Source: Spirochaetales bacterium (GTDB lineage Bacteria; Spirochaetota; Spirochaetia; DSM-27196; SLST01). Taken from it: a stretch of 6,240 nucleotides of DNA. Shown here piece by piece: positions 1 to 6,240 of this stretch. The stretch covers positions 1 through 6,240 of the forward strand of contig DAOWMR010000173.1 in assembly GCA_030642995.1 (NCBI GenBank), in the 5' to 3' direction. The notes beneath the pieces are model-generated. The model was not told where the DNA came from and did no database searches. It was given only the letters and a program-made list of their open reading frames with translations. Every line of letters starts with the position of its first letter. Positions within the stretch are counted from its first letter, which is position 1. Both the position numbers and the translations under genes were made by a program.

Positions 1-534
1 GAACGTGGGCGACACAGGGATGATCTCCCGAGTTTCCGGGTCCAGGATTTGCCAGGGGCCTACGTTGCTTCCAATGTAGAGCGTGTTGCCCGCCAAACCG
101 ACCAGCCGGGGTGTGTCCGGTTCCTCCCCGTGGTCCACGGGGGGCATGACGGTCATTTCCGAAAGAAGGTCGATCATTGGGGCGAGAAGCGGATCGGTCA
201 CCGTCGCATCGCCACCGGTCTCGAGCTTCACGGTGAAGGTGAGATCAAAGCCCTCCGGGTCACCGGTGTCAGGATTGTCATCGACGTCGATCTGTACGCC
301 CCACGAGTACTCAGCGGCTCCCAAGGCCGCATCTGCCATGTGGTCCTGGTAATAGGTGAGAGGTTCCGACACATCCCGCAGGGTCATTGCGATGACCACC
401 TCACCCATGCCAATTTCGTCCCAACCGAAGATGGTCATAAGCAGAGCGTAGTATCCGGGACAGCCGAGCAGGGTCGCAGCGGCAAGTACAATCGTCAATA
501 GAGAAAGCGCACGAGAGATTTTTCTCCGAACCAT
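1..534 (-). CDS. Lipoprotein of unknown function, N-terminal part (3' end outside window)
   Basis: Reading leftward from ATG at 534, the frame stays open for 178 codons to the window edge, so the C-terminus is missing. The start has a basic n-region (MVRRK), a hydrophobic stretch (about 9-23) and a lipobox LLGC with Cys25, indicating export and lipidation. A GAGGG ribosome binding site lies 6 bases upstream, which supports this start. Residues 79-105 include an acidic run around 83-96 (DVDDNPDTGDPEGFD) that resembles Ca-binding or DOMON-like exported segments, though I cannot name the family. Residues about 143-174 (LAGNTLYIG... then ILDPETREI) look like one blade of a beta-propeller, so the missing part may contain more blades. 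The gene lies 182 bases downstream of the peptidase gene on the same strand and may share its transcript or use the promoter at 630-659. No specific function can be assigned. Confidence 0.85.
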   Translation of the reverse strand, partial: MVRRKISRALSLLTIVLAAATLLGCPGYYALLMTIFGWDEIGMGEVVIAMTLRDVSEPLTYYQDHMADAALGAAEYSWGVQIDVDDNPDTGDPEGFDLTFTVKLETGGDATVTDPLLAPMIDLLSEMTVMPPVDHGEEPDTPRLVGLAGNTLYIGSNVGPWQILDPETREIIPVSPTF

Positions 535-540
535 ACCTGT

Positions 541-545
541 CCCTC
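541..545 (-). promoter_or_regulatory. Ribosome binding site of the left lipoprotein gene
   Basis: On the minus strand GAGGG is followed by a 6-base spacer (ACAGGT) and then ATG at 534. This is the clearest Shine-Dalgarno match among the three minus-strand genes, and it fixes the start of the lipoprotein. Confidence 0.7.
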
Positions 546-629
546 ACCGTTCGAGACCGCATGAAGTGGATGTTCGGGGATGTACGACCAGTGTTGCGAG
601 ACGAGTGCGAACGAACGGCTGCCACTGGA

Positions 630-659
630 AGTATAGGTCAAGCCCGAGTGGCCTCGCAA
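630..659 (-). promoter_or_regulatory. Candidate sigma70-like promoter for the left lipoprotein gene
   Basis: On the minus strand TTGCGA (659-654, 4 of 6 to consensus) and TATACT (635-630, 5 of 6) are 18 bases apart. Transcription would start near 623 and give a leader of roughly 90 bases. The -35 box lies inside the inverted repeat at 651-664. The location in a 182-base gap ahead of an exported protein is plausible, but the match was found by eye and the -35 box is only moderate. Confidence 0.4.
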
Positions 660-664
660 GAGGC
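651..664. repeat. Perfect 5-bp inverted repeat with GCAA loop
   Basis: GCCTC-GCAA-GAGGC is a perfect 5-bp stem with a four-base loop. Read as plus-strand RNA the loop is a GNRA tetraloop; on the minus strand it is TTGC and overlaps the candidate -35 box of the left lipoprotein promoter. It could be an operator half-site pair or chance. Confidence 0.35.
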
Positions 665-689
665 AAGTTCCTCTCCGGAGTCAAGTTCC
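664..689. repeat. CAAGTTCC direct repeat flanking a CTCCGGAG palindrome
   Basis: The octamer CAAGTTCC occurs at 664-671 and again at 682-689, an 18-base period. Between the copies is the 8-base palindrome CTCCGGAG (673-680). The array sits just upstream of the candidate -35 box of the left lipoprotein gene (minus strand), where an activator or repressor could bind. The rest of the 535-716 gap shows no convincing small gene. Confidence 0.35.
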
Positions 690-695
690 CGGGTT

Positions 696-714
696 GTGCC
701 GCCCGTTCGGGCAC
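696..714 (-). other. Weak hairpin just after the peptidase stop codon
   Basis: GTGCC (696-700) pairs with GGCAC (710-714), or alternatively GCCCG (701-705) pairs with CGGGC (708-712). It begins 2 bases past the stop codon at 719-717 in the direction of transcription. No T-run follows on the minus strand, so it is not a standard intrinsic terminator. It might slow or partly end transcription, or protect the 3' end. Confidence 0.25.
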
Positions 715-716
715 GC

Positions 717-3527
717 TCAGTTCCGATACCCGATCACAAATCCCAGGCCCGAGCCGGCGTTCCGGTAGGTGAGGCTCAGGCGTGCCTGGGCCGGATCCCC
801 GTGCGGAACCGTTACGACAAGGCCGACTGCCGGCATGAACGGTGCGGAGAGATAGCCCACCTTCGCAACGAGCTCAATCGCCGCCGAGGTTTCCGAGCGC
901 AGCTCAATCCCGTCGGTCACGTAGTCCGCTACCTGTTGGAGGTAGGCGCTCACCCCCAGACGGGTCAGGCTGAAGCCGCGAAAGCCTAAATCCAGAAGAA
1001 GCGCCGGGCTGTCAATGCCAATACGGACGACCAGCGCCGGGTCCGTAGCGGCCGGCGTCGCGCCGCCGAGGGGAATTGCGGTACCGCAAGGGGCGTCGAT
1101 GGCGGTGGAAAGCCCCGGGTTTTTGGCCGTCACCAGCAGGTTGCTCATTGCCGCGCCGCTCGGAATCCGCAGACCAACCCCGCCGACAACACCGAGGAGC
1201 GGAGTTCCGAGCTGGTCCAGGGACGCCAGGTACGATCCGGTAAGGGAAGCGACAGTTCCGGCGGGGCCGAAGAGATCGGACGCTCTGGTCTGTCGAGACG
1301 ACGTGTACGCGACGGTTGCCTCTGCACCAAGGCGTTCCTCCGAGGGCCCGGCAAAGAAGTCCGGTAATCCCTCCCCCTCGGCGCTGACGGAAATCACCGA
1401 GCCGGCGATCGTTGCCGTGACCGAGTGCCGCCGTTGGAGCACACCCCAACGTGCAATCTCCCGCCCGAGAGCGAGAGATGCGCTACTCTCCAGACGGGCC
1501 CGAAGACCGGTCTCATCCTGGTAGCGTGGAGCCGATGCGAGATCGACTATGGCCTGCCACGGTCCCGAGAAGTAGAGGTGCTGCAGAGCGATTGACGGGA
1601 CCCAACTTGAGACATTCACCCAGGACATGAGGAGGCCCAGATTCTTTTCGAGCGGGCTCGCAGCAACAACTAACCCCCCGACTTCCACACCAATGCCGGA
1701 CTCGGCTCGGGCGGGCAGGACGATCGGCACCCAAAGATCAGGCCGCGGCCAATCGACAAAGCGCCGCGACGAGAGACCGTCGGCGCCGGCTGCGGACGCC
1801 GTGGATCCAGGCATTGCTATCTGTTCAAGGCTCACACCCCCGGGCCAATCGACAACCTCGCGCGCGAGATGATCGATCTGCTTCACGGAAGGTCCGGTGA
1901 AAGAATAGGAGGCATAGACTGCACCGTCACCGAGGGGCGTTGCGTAGAACACGCCGTCCCGATCGGTCAACAGGTGCGTGACGGTGCCGTGCGCCAAATC
2001 CAGCTCGTAAAGGGCAAGCGGCCCGTTGAGGTTGGCGGTGAACCAGATGGTGGACTCGGAAACGTAGAGCGGGAAGTATTCCGCGACACCGGCTGAGCAC
2101 GTGAGGTTCCGTACATCGCCCGTGACAAGGTCAATCAGATAGAGATCCTGTTCGCACTCCCGGCCGGCTACCACAACGACGTGCCGTCCGTCGGGCGCGA
2201 TGAACGGCGCGGCCATGTAGGTTTGCGGTGGGTTCCAGATCACCTCAACGGGGTCGGGAAGGTCGGATACGCCGGCGGCCAGGTTGATCCTGACGAGACG
2301 CGAGTATCCGCTGTCCCGCTCCACGGCAACCGCAGTTGTTCCATCGGGGTGAAGCGTTGAGTGATAGAGGCGGTGACCGTGAGTCACCCGGCGCACCGAG
2401 CCGGTCTGCCGGTCAATGGCGACAAGATCGGTAAAGCCCACCCACGGGTCGGGCCGAAGCTCATCAGAGAAGGGCCGGATCCCGATGATAAGGTCATCGT
2501 TCATGGAGAGTGAGTAGGGATCCACGTTCACGTGCAGGGCATTTCGGAGATCGGAACTCTGAACACCGTCGATCCATGCGTTCTGAGCAATGAGTGCCGA
2601 GTAGCTTGTCGGTGTGCTCCCGTATATCTCGGTGCGCCCGCGGATCAGGAACCAGTAACCGGCGTCCTCGGGACTGACGATTTCGCCGCCCGGTAGTGTC
2701 GCGCGCGTTCCGTACTGCTGATCCAGATCCGCGAGCATCGCGTTGTAGAATGCGTCGGCGTCCACACCGAGCGCCCGGCGCATCGCGCGTCGGATGCCGA
2801 GCAGGGGATGGCGCACATACTCATGGGAAAGATCCATGAATCCATCAATCCCGTAGGTACGGATGATGTAGTCCACCATTACGTAGCCGCCGACATAGAC
2901 GCGACTACGCGGGGCGAAGTCCGACCCATAGAGCGCCTGGTCGAAGCTCCAGAACTCATCAGCGAGCAACGCGGCAACGTACTGCATCTCAAAAACCGGG
3001 CTCCGGCCGCGGCCCGCACCGGTGAAGGTCGTTTCCGAGTGGATCGCAAGCCCCTCGGCCACCCAGTCCGGCATGAACATCAGATTGACCACTGCCGCGG
3101 AGGGACCGAGCACGTGGGAGAGCCAGCCCCATCCAACCGGCTCCGTCAGCTGAAAGTAGTGGGCCAGCTCGTGAGCGAATACCAACCGCAGCCATTCGTC
3201 CAGGTGGGGCGACAGGATCGGGGTTGACGGTGTGGCGGTGAATAGTGCGATTCGGACCGGTAAGAATCCAAAGTAACCGTTCGCATCACCGGTTTCGCCC
3301 CGGATGATAACTGGTACACGGCGATCAGCATCCACGCCAAGGTAGGTAGAGAGTTCCTCGTAAAGATCGTCGGCAAAGCCCACAAGCTCGGCAGCAACGC
3401 TTTCATCGGCAGGTTGGTAGATGACCGTGAAATGGTCGGTGTCGGTCTGTAGCCACTCGGCGGCGGTTATCGGTGATGCCAATGCGGCGAAGAGGAGTAC
3501 ACTGATGCCGACGAGTCTGAATGTCAT
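717..3527 (-). CDS. Secreted gluzincin-type (peptidase MA-like) metalloprotease with TolB-like propeller and C-terminal beta-barrel
   Basis: A complete 936-residue exported protein. Residues 1-23 form a signal peptide with cleavage near ITAA-EW. Residues about 25-275 are a peptidase MA-like domain: HELAH (119-123) supplies two zinc-binding His and the catalytic Glu120, and PDWVAEGLA brings Glu158 as probable third ligand, 35 residues after His123, as in gluzincins. Residues about 335-560 contain PD40/TolB-like propeller repeats, for example APDGRHVVVV (444-453) followed by LYLIDLVTGDVRNLT (462-476), and HPDGTTAVAV (393-402). Residues about 600-936 have alternating polar/apolar strands rich in Gly and aromatics, consistent with an outer-membrane beta-barrel, although the last residues (VIGYRN) lack the usual terminal Phe or Trp. 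Only three Cys are present (458, 477, 814); the first two could pair. The gene starts 36 bases after the PHP-IMPase stop. No clear Shine-Dalgarno precedes ATG 3527, but no better in-frame start exists upstream. Domain order is confident; substrate is unknown. Confidence 0.9.
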   Translation of the reverse strand: MTFRLVGISVLLFAALASPITAAEWLQTDTDHFTVIYQPADESVAAELVGFADDLYEELSTYLGVDADRRVPVIIRGETGDANGYFGFLPVRIALFTATPSTPILSPHLDEWLRLVFAHELAHYFQLTEPVGWGWLSHVLGPSAAVVNLMFMPDWVAEGLAIHSETTFTGAGRGRSPVFEMQYVAALLADEFWSFDQALYGSDFAPRSRVYVGGYVMVDYIIRTYGIDGFMDLSHEYVRHPLLGIRRAMRRALGVDADAFYNAMLADLDQQYGTRATLPGGEIVSPEDAGYWFLIRGRTEIYGSTPTSYSALIAQNAWIDGVQSSDLRNALHVNVDPYSLSMNDDLIIGIRPFSDELRPDPWVGFTDLVAIDRQTGSVRRVTHGHRLYHSTLHPDGTTAVAVERDSGYSRLVRINLAAGVSDLPDPVEVIWNPPQTYMAAPFIAPDGRHVVVVAGRECEQDLYLIDLVTGDVRNLTCSAGVAEYFPLYVSESTIWFTANLNGPLALYELDLAHGTVTHLLTDRDGVFYATPLGDGAVYASYSFTGPSVKQIDHLAREVVDWPGGVSLEQIAMPGSTASAAGADGLSSRRFVDWPRPDLWVPIVLPARAESGIGVEVGGLVVAASPLEKNLGLLMSWVNVSSWVPSIALQHLYFSGPWQAIVDLASAPRYQDETGLRARLESSASLALGREIARWGVLQRRHSVTATIAGSVISVSAEGEGLPDFFAGPSEERLGAEATVAYTSSRQTRASDLFGPAGTVASLTGSYLASLDQLGTPLLGVVGGVGLRIPSGAAMSNLLVTAKNPGLSTAIDAPCGTAIPLGGATPAATDPALVVRIGIDSPALLLDLGFRGFSLTRLGVSAYLQQVADYVTDGIELRSETSAAIELVAKVGYLSAPFMPAVGLVVTVPHGDPAQARLSLTYRNAGSGLGFVIGYRN

Positions 3528-3563
3528 CAGTGAAGTCGACGATACAGGAAGCCGGTTGATTCC

Positions 3564-5051
3564 TCAACCGCTCTTCGCGAGCAGAGCCATAACCGGCTGC
3601 GTCGGACCGGTGAAAATCAGCCTGGCAACCTCGCACAGCAACGACTCGCCGGCGGCTGCCATGAAGAGGCGTTTGTCATCGTGGTAGAGAAGGGCGTCGG
3701 TTACCGCCTCCACGATGGGAGCGCCGGACGCAGCATTCTGCACGCCGGGCGGCAGTTCTACTGCAGCACACCCGCCGGCTTCCGACAGGACGATGATTGC
3801 CGCGGCGTAATCCCACAGCGAGAGGCTGCACGAGGTGTACATGTCCAGCGTTCCCGCCGCGATACGACAGATGCCGAGTGCCGCCGAGCCATATGCCCGC
3901 TGCGCCCTGAGATCGCGCACGAGTGGCCGTATATCGGCTCCGTAACGTTCCTCGAGCCGTCGGGCGCAGATAAGGCTGGTCTCAGCAACAGAGTCGTGGA
4001 TTGGCTTTGGGTTGATGTGAAGAGGCCGGCCGTTCAGCCACGCGCCGCCACCCGCGATGCCCAGATAGAGTTCATCGGCCATGACATCGTAGACGAAGCC
4101 GAAGACCGGTTCCGAACCCCGGTAGTGGGCAACACAGACGGCAAAGTAGTTGTGAGTGCTCACGAAGTTTGTGGTGCCGTCTATCGGATCGATGATCCAC
4201 GCGGGGGCATCTTTCGCCAGGGGCGGATGGTCGTGTTCTTCGGTCACAAAACCATGGTCGGGAAACCGCCGGTGGATTGAATCGGTGAGAAATCGATCTA
4301 TGGCCCTGTCATGCTCGGTGACAATGTTGCGGATGTTCCCGCCCTTGAGTTCGGTATCGATCTCCGTCAGGACGGCGCGCCGGGCCATCGCTCCGGCCTC
4401 TCTCACCAGAGATTCCGTCCATGCGACCAATTCGTCCTCATGCCGAATCAGGTGAGCCAGCGAACCAAACGGGGAACGGATCTCCCCTATGTCGTGATCC
4501 CCGCCGTCCTGTCCGCCACCATCACTGCCGCCGGTCAAAAAAAGGCCGTGCTGTTTGGCAAAAGCCTGGATCCGCTGGTGATCGTCCGGATGATGGTCGG
4601 GGTGGTAGAGCTCGATCCCGTCAAGGCCGGCACGAACTAGATCCTCAACTGCGGGATACGAGTCCAGTTGACCCGGATGCGCGAGGACCGCGAGACCTCC
4701 GTCTGCGTGGATCGCCCGGATCGCCTCTTCGGCATCCGCGGCCACAGCAGGTGACCCGTCAGAAATCGATTCACAGAGCTCATCGATCTTTGCGGCCGGC
4801 GAACGATACCCATAGCCGAGAATGTGGACCGTGAGCCCCGTTGGGCCGTGATGGGCGGAGATCTCCACCCCCGGCACGACCGTGATTCCAATCCGGGCGC
4901 CGGTCTCGATTGCCTCAGCCGTCCCCGCCGTCGTGTTCTGATCGACAATGGACAGGTAGGAGAGGCCCCGTTCTTTGGCCAGGAACAGAATCTCCGCGAC
5001 CGTGCGTGCGCCGTCGGAGTACCGTGAATGAATGTGAAGATCGCCAACCAT
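3564..5051 (-). CDS. PHP domain / inositol monophosphatase-family fusion protein
   Basis: A 495-residue cytoplasmic protein without signal peptide or membrane segment. Residues 1-205 are a PHP domain: DLHIHSRYSDG (4-14) gives His6, His8 and Asp13; GVEIS has Glu63; His76, LAHPG (His125) and GIELYHPDHH follow. Residues about 212-480 are an IMPase-family Mg-dependent phosphatase: TEEH (Glu271/272), WIIDPIDGTTNF (285-296, Asp288 and Asp291) and LWDYAAAIIVLSEAGG (Asp414) supply all expected metal ligands. Members remove phosphate from small substrates such as inositol phosphate, histidinol phosphate or 3'-phosphoadenosine 5'-phosphate; the true substrate cannot be read here. The PHP half departs from its family: the usual DH of TDHNT is DQ (Gln38), and the usual SDFH is SDGG (176-179). 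ATG 5051 was chosen because the PHP motif starts at once; the frame is open upstream to ATG 5237, but that would cross the divergent promoter region. The ribosome site is weak (AGGGA, 2 bases away). Likely first gene of an operon with the peptidase. Confidence 0.9.
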   Translation of the reverse strand: MVGDLHIHSRYSDGARTVAEILFLAKERGLSYLSIVDQNTTAGTAEAIETGARIGITVVPGVEISAHHGPTGLTVHILGYGYRSPAAKIDELCESISDGSPAVAADAEEAIRAIHADGGLAVLAHPGQLDSYPAVEDLVRAGLDGIELYHPDHHPDDHQRIQAFAKQHGLFLTGGSDGGGQDGGDHDIGEIRSPFGSLAHLIRHEDELVAWTESLVREAGAMARRAVLTEIDTELKGGNIRNIVTEHDRAIDRFLTDSIHRRFPDHGFVTEEHDHPPLAKDAPAWIIDPIDGTTNFVSTHNYFAVCVAHYRGSEPVFGFVYDVMADELYLGIAGGGAWLNGRPLHINPKPIHDSVAETSLICARRLEERYGADIRPLVRDLRAQRAYGSAALGICRIAAGTLDMYTSCSLSLWDYAAAIIVLSEAGGCAAVELPPGVQNAASGAPIVEAVTDALLYHDDKRLFMAAAGESLLCEVARLIFTGPTQPVMALLAKSG

Positions 5052-5084
5052 GGTCCCTATAGTGTACGACCGGAAGTCAAGTCG

Positions 5085-5104
5085 GAAAATCGATTTGAAA
5101 ATCG
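5085..5104. repeat. GAAAATCG direct repeat with overlapping palindromes, possible operator
   Basis: GAAAATCG occurs at 5085-5092 and 5097-5104, a 12-base period of about one helical turn. The same bases form the palindrome AAATCGATTT (5087-5096) and the inverted pair CGATTT / AAATCG (5091-5096 / 5099-5104). The array covers the -35 box of the rightward promoter and sits 34 bases before the leftward start codon, so a protein bound here could control both genes. No known regulator site is recognised. Confidence 0.4.
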
Positions 5105-5123
5105 CCGTGTAGGGGGCTATGGT
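5095..5123 (+). promoter_or_regulatory. Sigma70-like promoter for the right-hand lipoprotein gene
   Basis: TTGAAA (5095-5100, 5 of 6 to consensus) and TATGGT (5118-5123, 4 of 6) are separated by 17 bases. Transcription would begin near 5130, leaving about 50 bases of leader before ATG 5179. For the opposite gene the only -10-like box, TATAGG (5061-5056), lies against the start codon with no properly spaced -35, so the leftward promoter is unresolved. Confidence 0.5.
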
Positions 5124-5164
5124 GTAGGTACAGTGACAGAGCGGCACGGCGGGGAGTGTCTGCC

Positions 5165-5174
5165 AAGAGAGGAA
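5165..5174 (+). promoter_or_regulatory. Ribosome binding site of the right-hand lipoprotein gene
   Basis: AAGAGAGGAA includes AGGA (5170-5173) five bases ahead of ATG 5179. It fixes the start that yields a full lipoprotein signal peptide. Confidence 0.65.
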
Positions 5175-5178
5175 CAAA

Positions 5179-6240
5179 ATGAAGCGAACGATGGTGATCT
5201 TCGTGATGCTGGTGACTGCCGTGGCCGTCCTGATCACGGGCTGTAATCCGTGGAGAAATGTCGGCGAGATCGTCTACCTGGACGAAGAGGTCTATGTCTA
5301 CGAGGAAGACGTTCCCGCAGGGTCTGTGGTGGGTGTATCCGAAAGCCGCGTGGCACCTCGGGGCAGGGGGAATCGGCGGCGCATTGATGAATTCGAGTAC
5401 CGAATCGTCCGGGTGGCACAGGTGCCGCCGGTTGACGTAGCGGGAACCGAGGTACAGGCGAACGACATCCTCATAGAAGGCAATGTGGCCTATGTCGTGT
5501 ACAACACCGCCGGGGATACGTTCAGAGGCGCCCTCCAGGTCGTTGATTTCAGGAGACCGGACCATCCGGTGATCACCGTCGAAATCGGACTTCCATCCGC
5601 AGACGTGAACGCCGTCATGGTCACCAACACAGACATCTACATCGCCGGTGCATGGGATCCGGACGACATCACAGGCTACGATCCGGCAAACCCGGACAGA
5701 GCGTTCATCGCTCGAATCGGCCTGGACGAGCTCGGCGATGTAACTGCGGCAGACATATCGGCGAACAAGGTCATCCTGGACAGTTTTGCCGCAACCGGTA
5801 TCGCCATCAAGGGCGACTCGCTGTTCGTCAGCACCGGCGCGCTGGACGGAGAACTTGAAATACTGACAATCAGCCTCGAGCAGACCACGTCGGTTGCGTA
5901 CGGCGATTTGCGAGACATTGAAGCCTACCGCGGTGGCGTGATTGCCCTCCAGGGAACCGACAACTCGGGTCTCCTGGACGGTCGCGTGCTTACCGTGGGG
6001 CAGGACGGAGCGGAGAAAGCCCAGCTCGTCATTGCGGACTTCGGCTCACCGGAAAAGAAAGCCACCATTGAAGTATATGGCAACAAGTACGCCTTCCTCG
6101 GCCTCTCCGAGGCCGGCTTTCAGATTGTCTACCTGAGAGACGAATCGGAGGTCGGGGATCCCGTTGAGTCGGTATTCACCATAGTGAATCCGATCGGGCT
6201 GGATTGGACGACCAAGACCGATACAAACAGTGCATCCTAC
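5179..6240 (+). CDS. LVIVD-repeat (beta-propeller) lipoprotein, N-terminal part (3' end outside window)
   Basis: From ATG 5179 the frame is open for 354 codons to the right edge, with no stop reached. The N-terminus is a lipoprotein signal: MKR, a hydrophobic segment (5-20) and lipobox ITGC with Cys22. Asn23 follows the lipidated Cys, not Asp, so inner-membrane retention by the enterobacterial rule is not indicated. Residues 118-132 (ALQVVDFRRPDHPVI) and 306-319 (AFLGLSEAGFQIVY) match the LVIVD pattern of strand, 'VVD', then a turn with Pro. Between them are further short strand-turn units such as DIYIAGAW (152-159) and DSLFVSTG, consistent with one propeller. An Arg-rich patch (residues 57-68, six Arg) lies between the lipid anchor and the propeller. 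It is transcribed divergently from the PHP-IMPase gene. A surface or periplasmic binding role is plausible from the fold; no ligand can be named. Confidence 0.85.
   Translation, partial: MKRTMVIFVMLVTAVAVLITGCNPWRNVGEIVYLDEEVYVYEEDVPAGSVVGVSESRVAPRGRGNRRRIDEFEYRIVRVAQVPPVDVAGTEVQANDILIEGNVAYVVYNTAGDTFRGALQVVDFRRPDHPVITVEIGLPSADVNAVMVTNTDIYIAGAWDPDDITGYDPANPDRAFIARIGLDELGDVTAADISANKVILDSFAATGIAIKGDSLFVSTGALDGELEILTISLEQTTSVAYGDLRDIEAYRGGVIALQGTDNSGLLDGRVLTVGQDGAEKAQLVIADFGSPEKKATIEVYGNKYAFLGLSEAGFQIVYLRDESEVGDPVESVFTIVNPIGLDWTTKTDTNSASY

Noticed and set aside
49..501. 150-codon plus-strand open frame
   Set aside because: It lies codon-on-codon opposite the lipoprotein on the minus strand, which has a lipobox and a ribosome binding site. 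The plus-strand product has no recognisable domain.
401..625. 74-codon minus-strand open frame running through the intergenic gap into the lipoprotein
   Set aside because: It overlaps the lipoprotein start in another frame, is rich in Arg and Ser as shadow frames often are, and lacks any motif.
696..714. Intrinsic terminator after the peptidase gene
   Set aside because: The stem is only 5 bp and no T-run follows on the transcribed strand; kept only as a weak hairpin.
561..989. 142-codon plus-strand open frame spanning the gap and the 3' end of the peptidase gene
   Set aside because: Most of it is antisense to the well-supported barrel region; its composition is typical of a shadow frame in GC-rich DNA.
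4537..4543. Run of seven A (seven T in the coding strand) inside the PHP domain, considered as a frameshift or slippage site
   Set aside because: The frame is intact on both sides and family motifs continue through it, so there is no sign of a break or a programmed shift.
5052..5237. 62-residue N-terminal extension of the PHP-IMPase frame, with a hydrophobic stretch that could look like a membrane anchor
   Set aside because: It would read across the divergent promoter and repeats and overlap the start of the opposite lipoprotein gene. The PHP motif begins immediately after ATG 5051, as expected for a native N-terminus.
1..6240. tRNA, rRNA, CRISPR array, insertion sequence or attachment site
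   Set aside because: No repeat-spacer pattern, transposase-like protein, terminal inverted repeat pair or tRNA-like segment was seen on either strand.

Overview
The window holds four protein genes and two short regulatory intervals, and both outermost genes run off the ends. The DNA is GC-rich by eye. Three of the four products carry export signals: two lipoproteins with lipobox cysteines and one Sec-type signal peptide on a protein whose C-terminal third looks like a membrane beta-barrel. This suggests a diderm, Gram-negative-type bacterium. The lipoprotein-rich content and the beta-propeller lipoprotein would fit a free-living spirochaete or a similar environmental lineage, but that placement is an impression and no RNA gene or marker here confirms it.

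Layout, left to right. Positions 1-534 (minus) are the N-terminal 178 codons of a lipoprotein that leaves the window. Positions 535-716 are intergenic, with a candidate promoter and ribosome binding site for that lipoprotein plus a cluster of short repeats. Positions 717-3527 (minus) encode a 936-residue secreted protein combining a gluzincin-type zinc peptidase domain (HEXXH plus a downstream Glu), a TolB/PD40-like beta-propeller and a probable beta-barrel. Positions 3564-5051 (minus) encode a 495-residue fusion of a PHP domain and an inositol-monophosphatase-family domain. Positions 5052-5178 are a divergent intergenic region with a good sigma70-like promoter and a repeat array over its -35 box. 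From 5179 to the right edge (plus) runs the first 354 codons of a second lipoprotein with LVIVD-type propeller repeats.

The fusion and the peptidase gene are only 36 bases apart on the same strand and are probably co-transcribed. The left lipoprotein follows after 182 bases and may be read through or use its own promoter. There is no visible metabolic link between the cytoplasmic phosphatase fusion and the envelope proteins; the envelope proteins share a propeller theme.

The point most worth a second look is the PHP-IMPase fusion. Its phosphatase half has a full set of metal ligands. Its PHP half has lost two histidines normally expected at the metal centre, and appears to lack the insert seen in the TrpH/YciV group.
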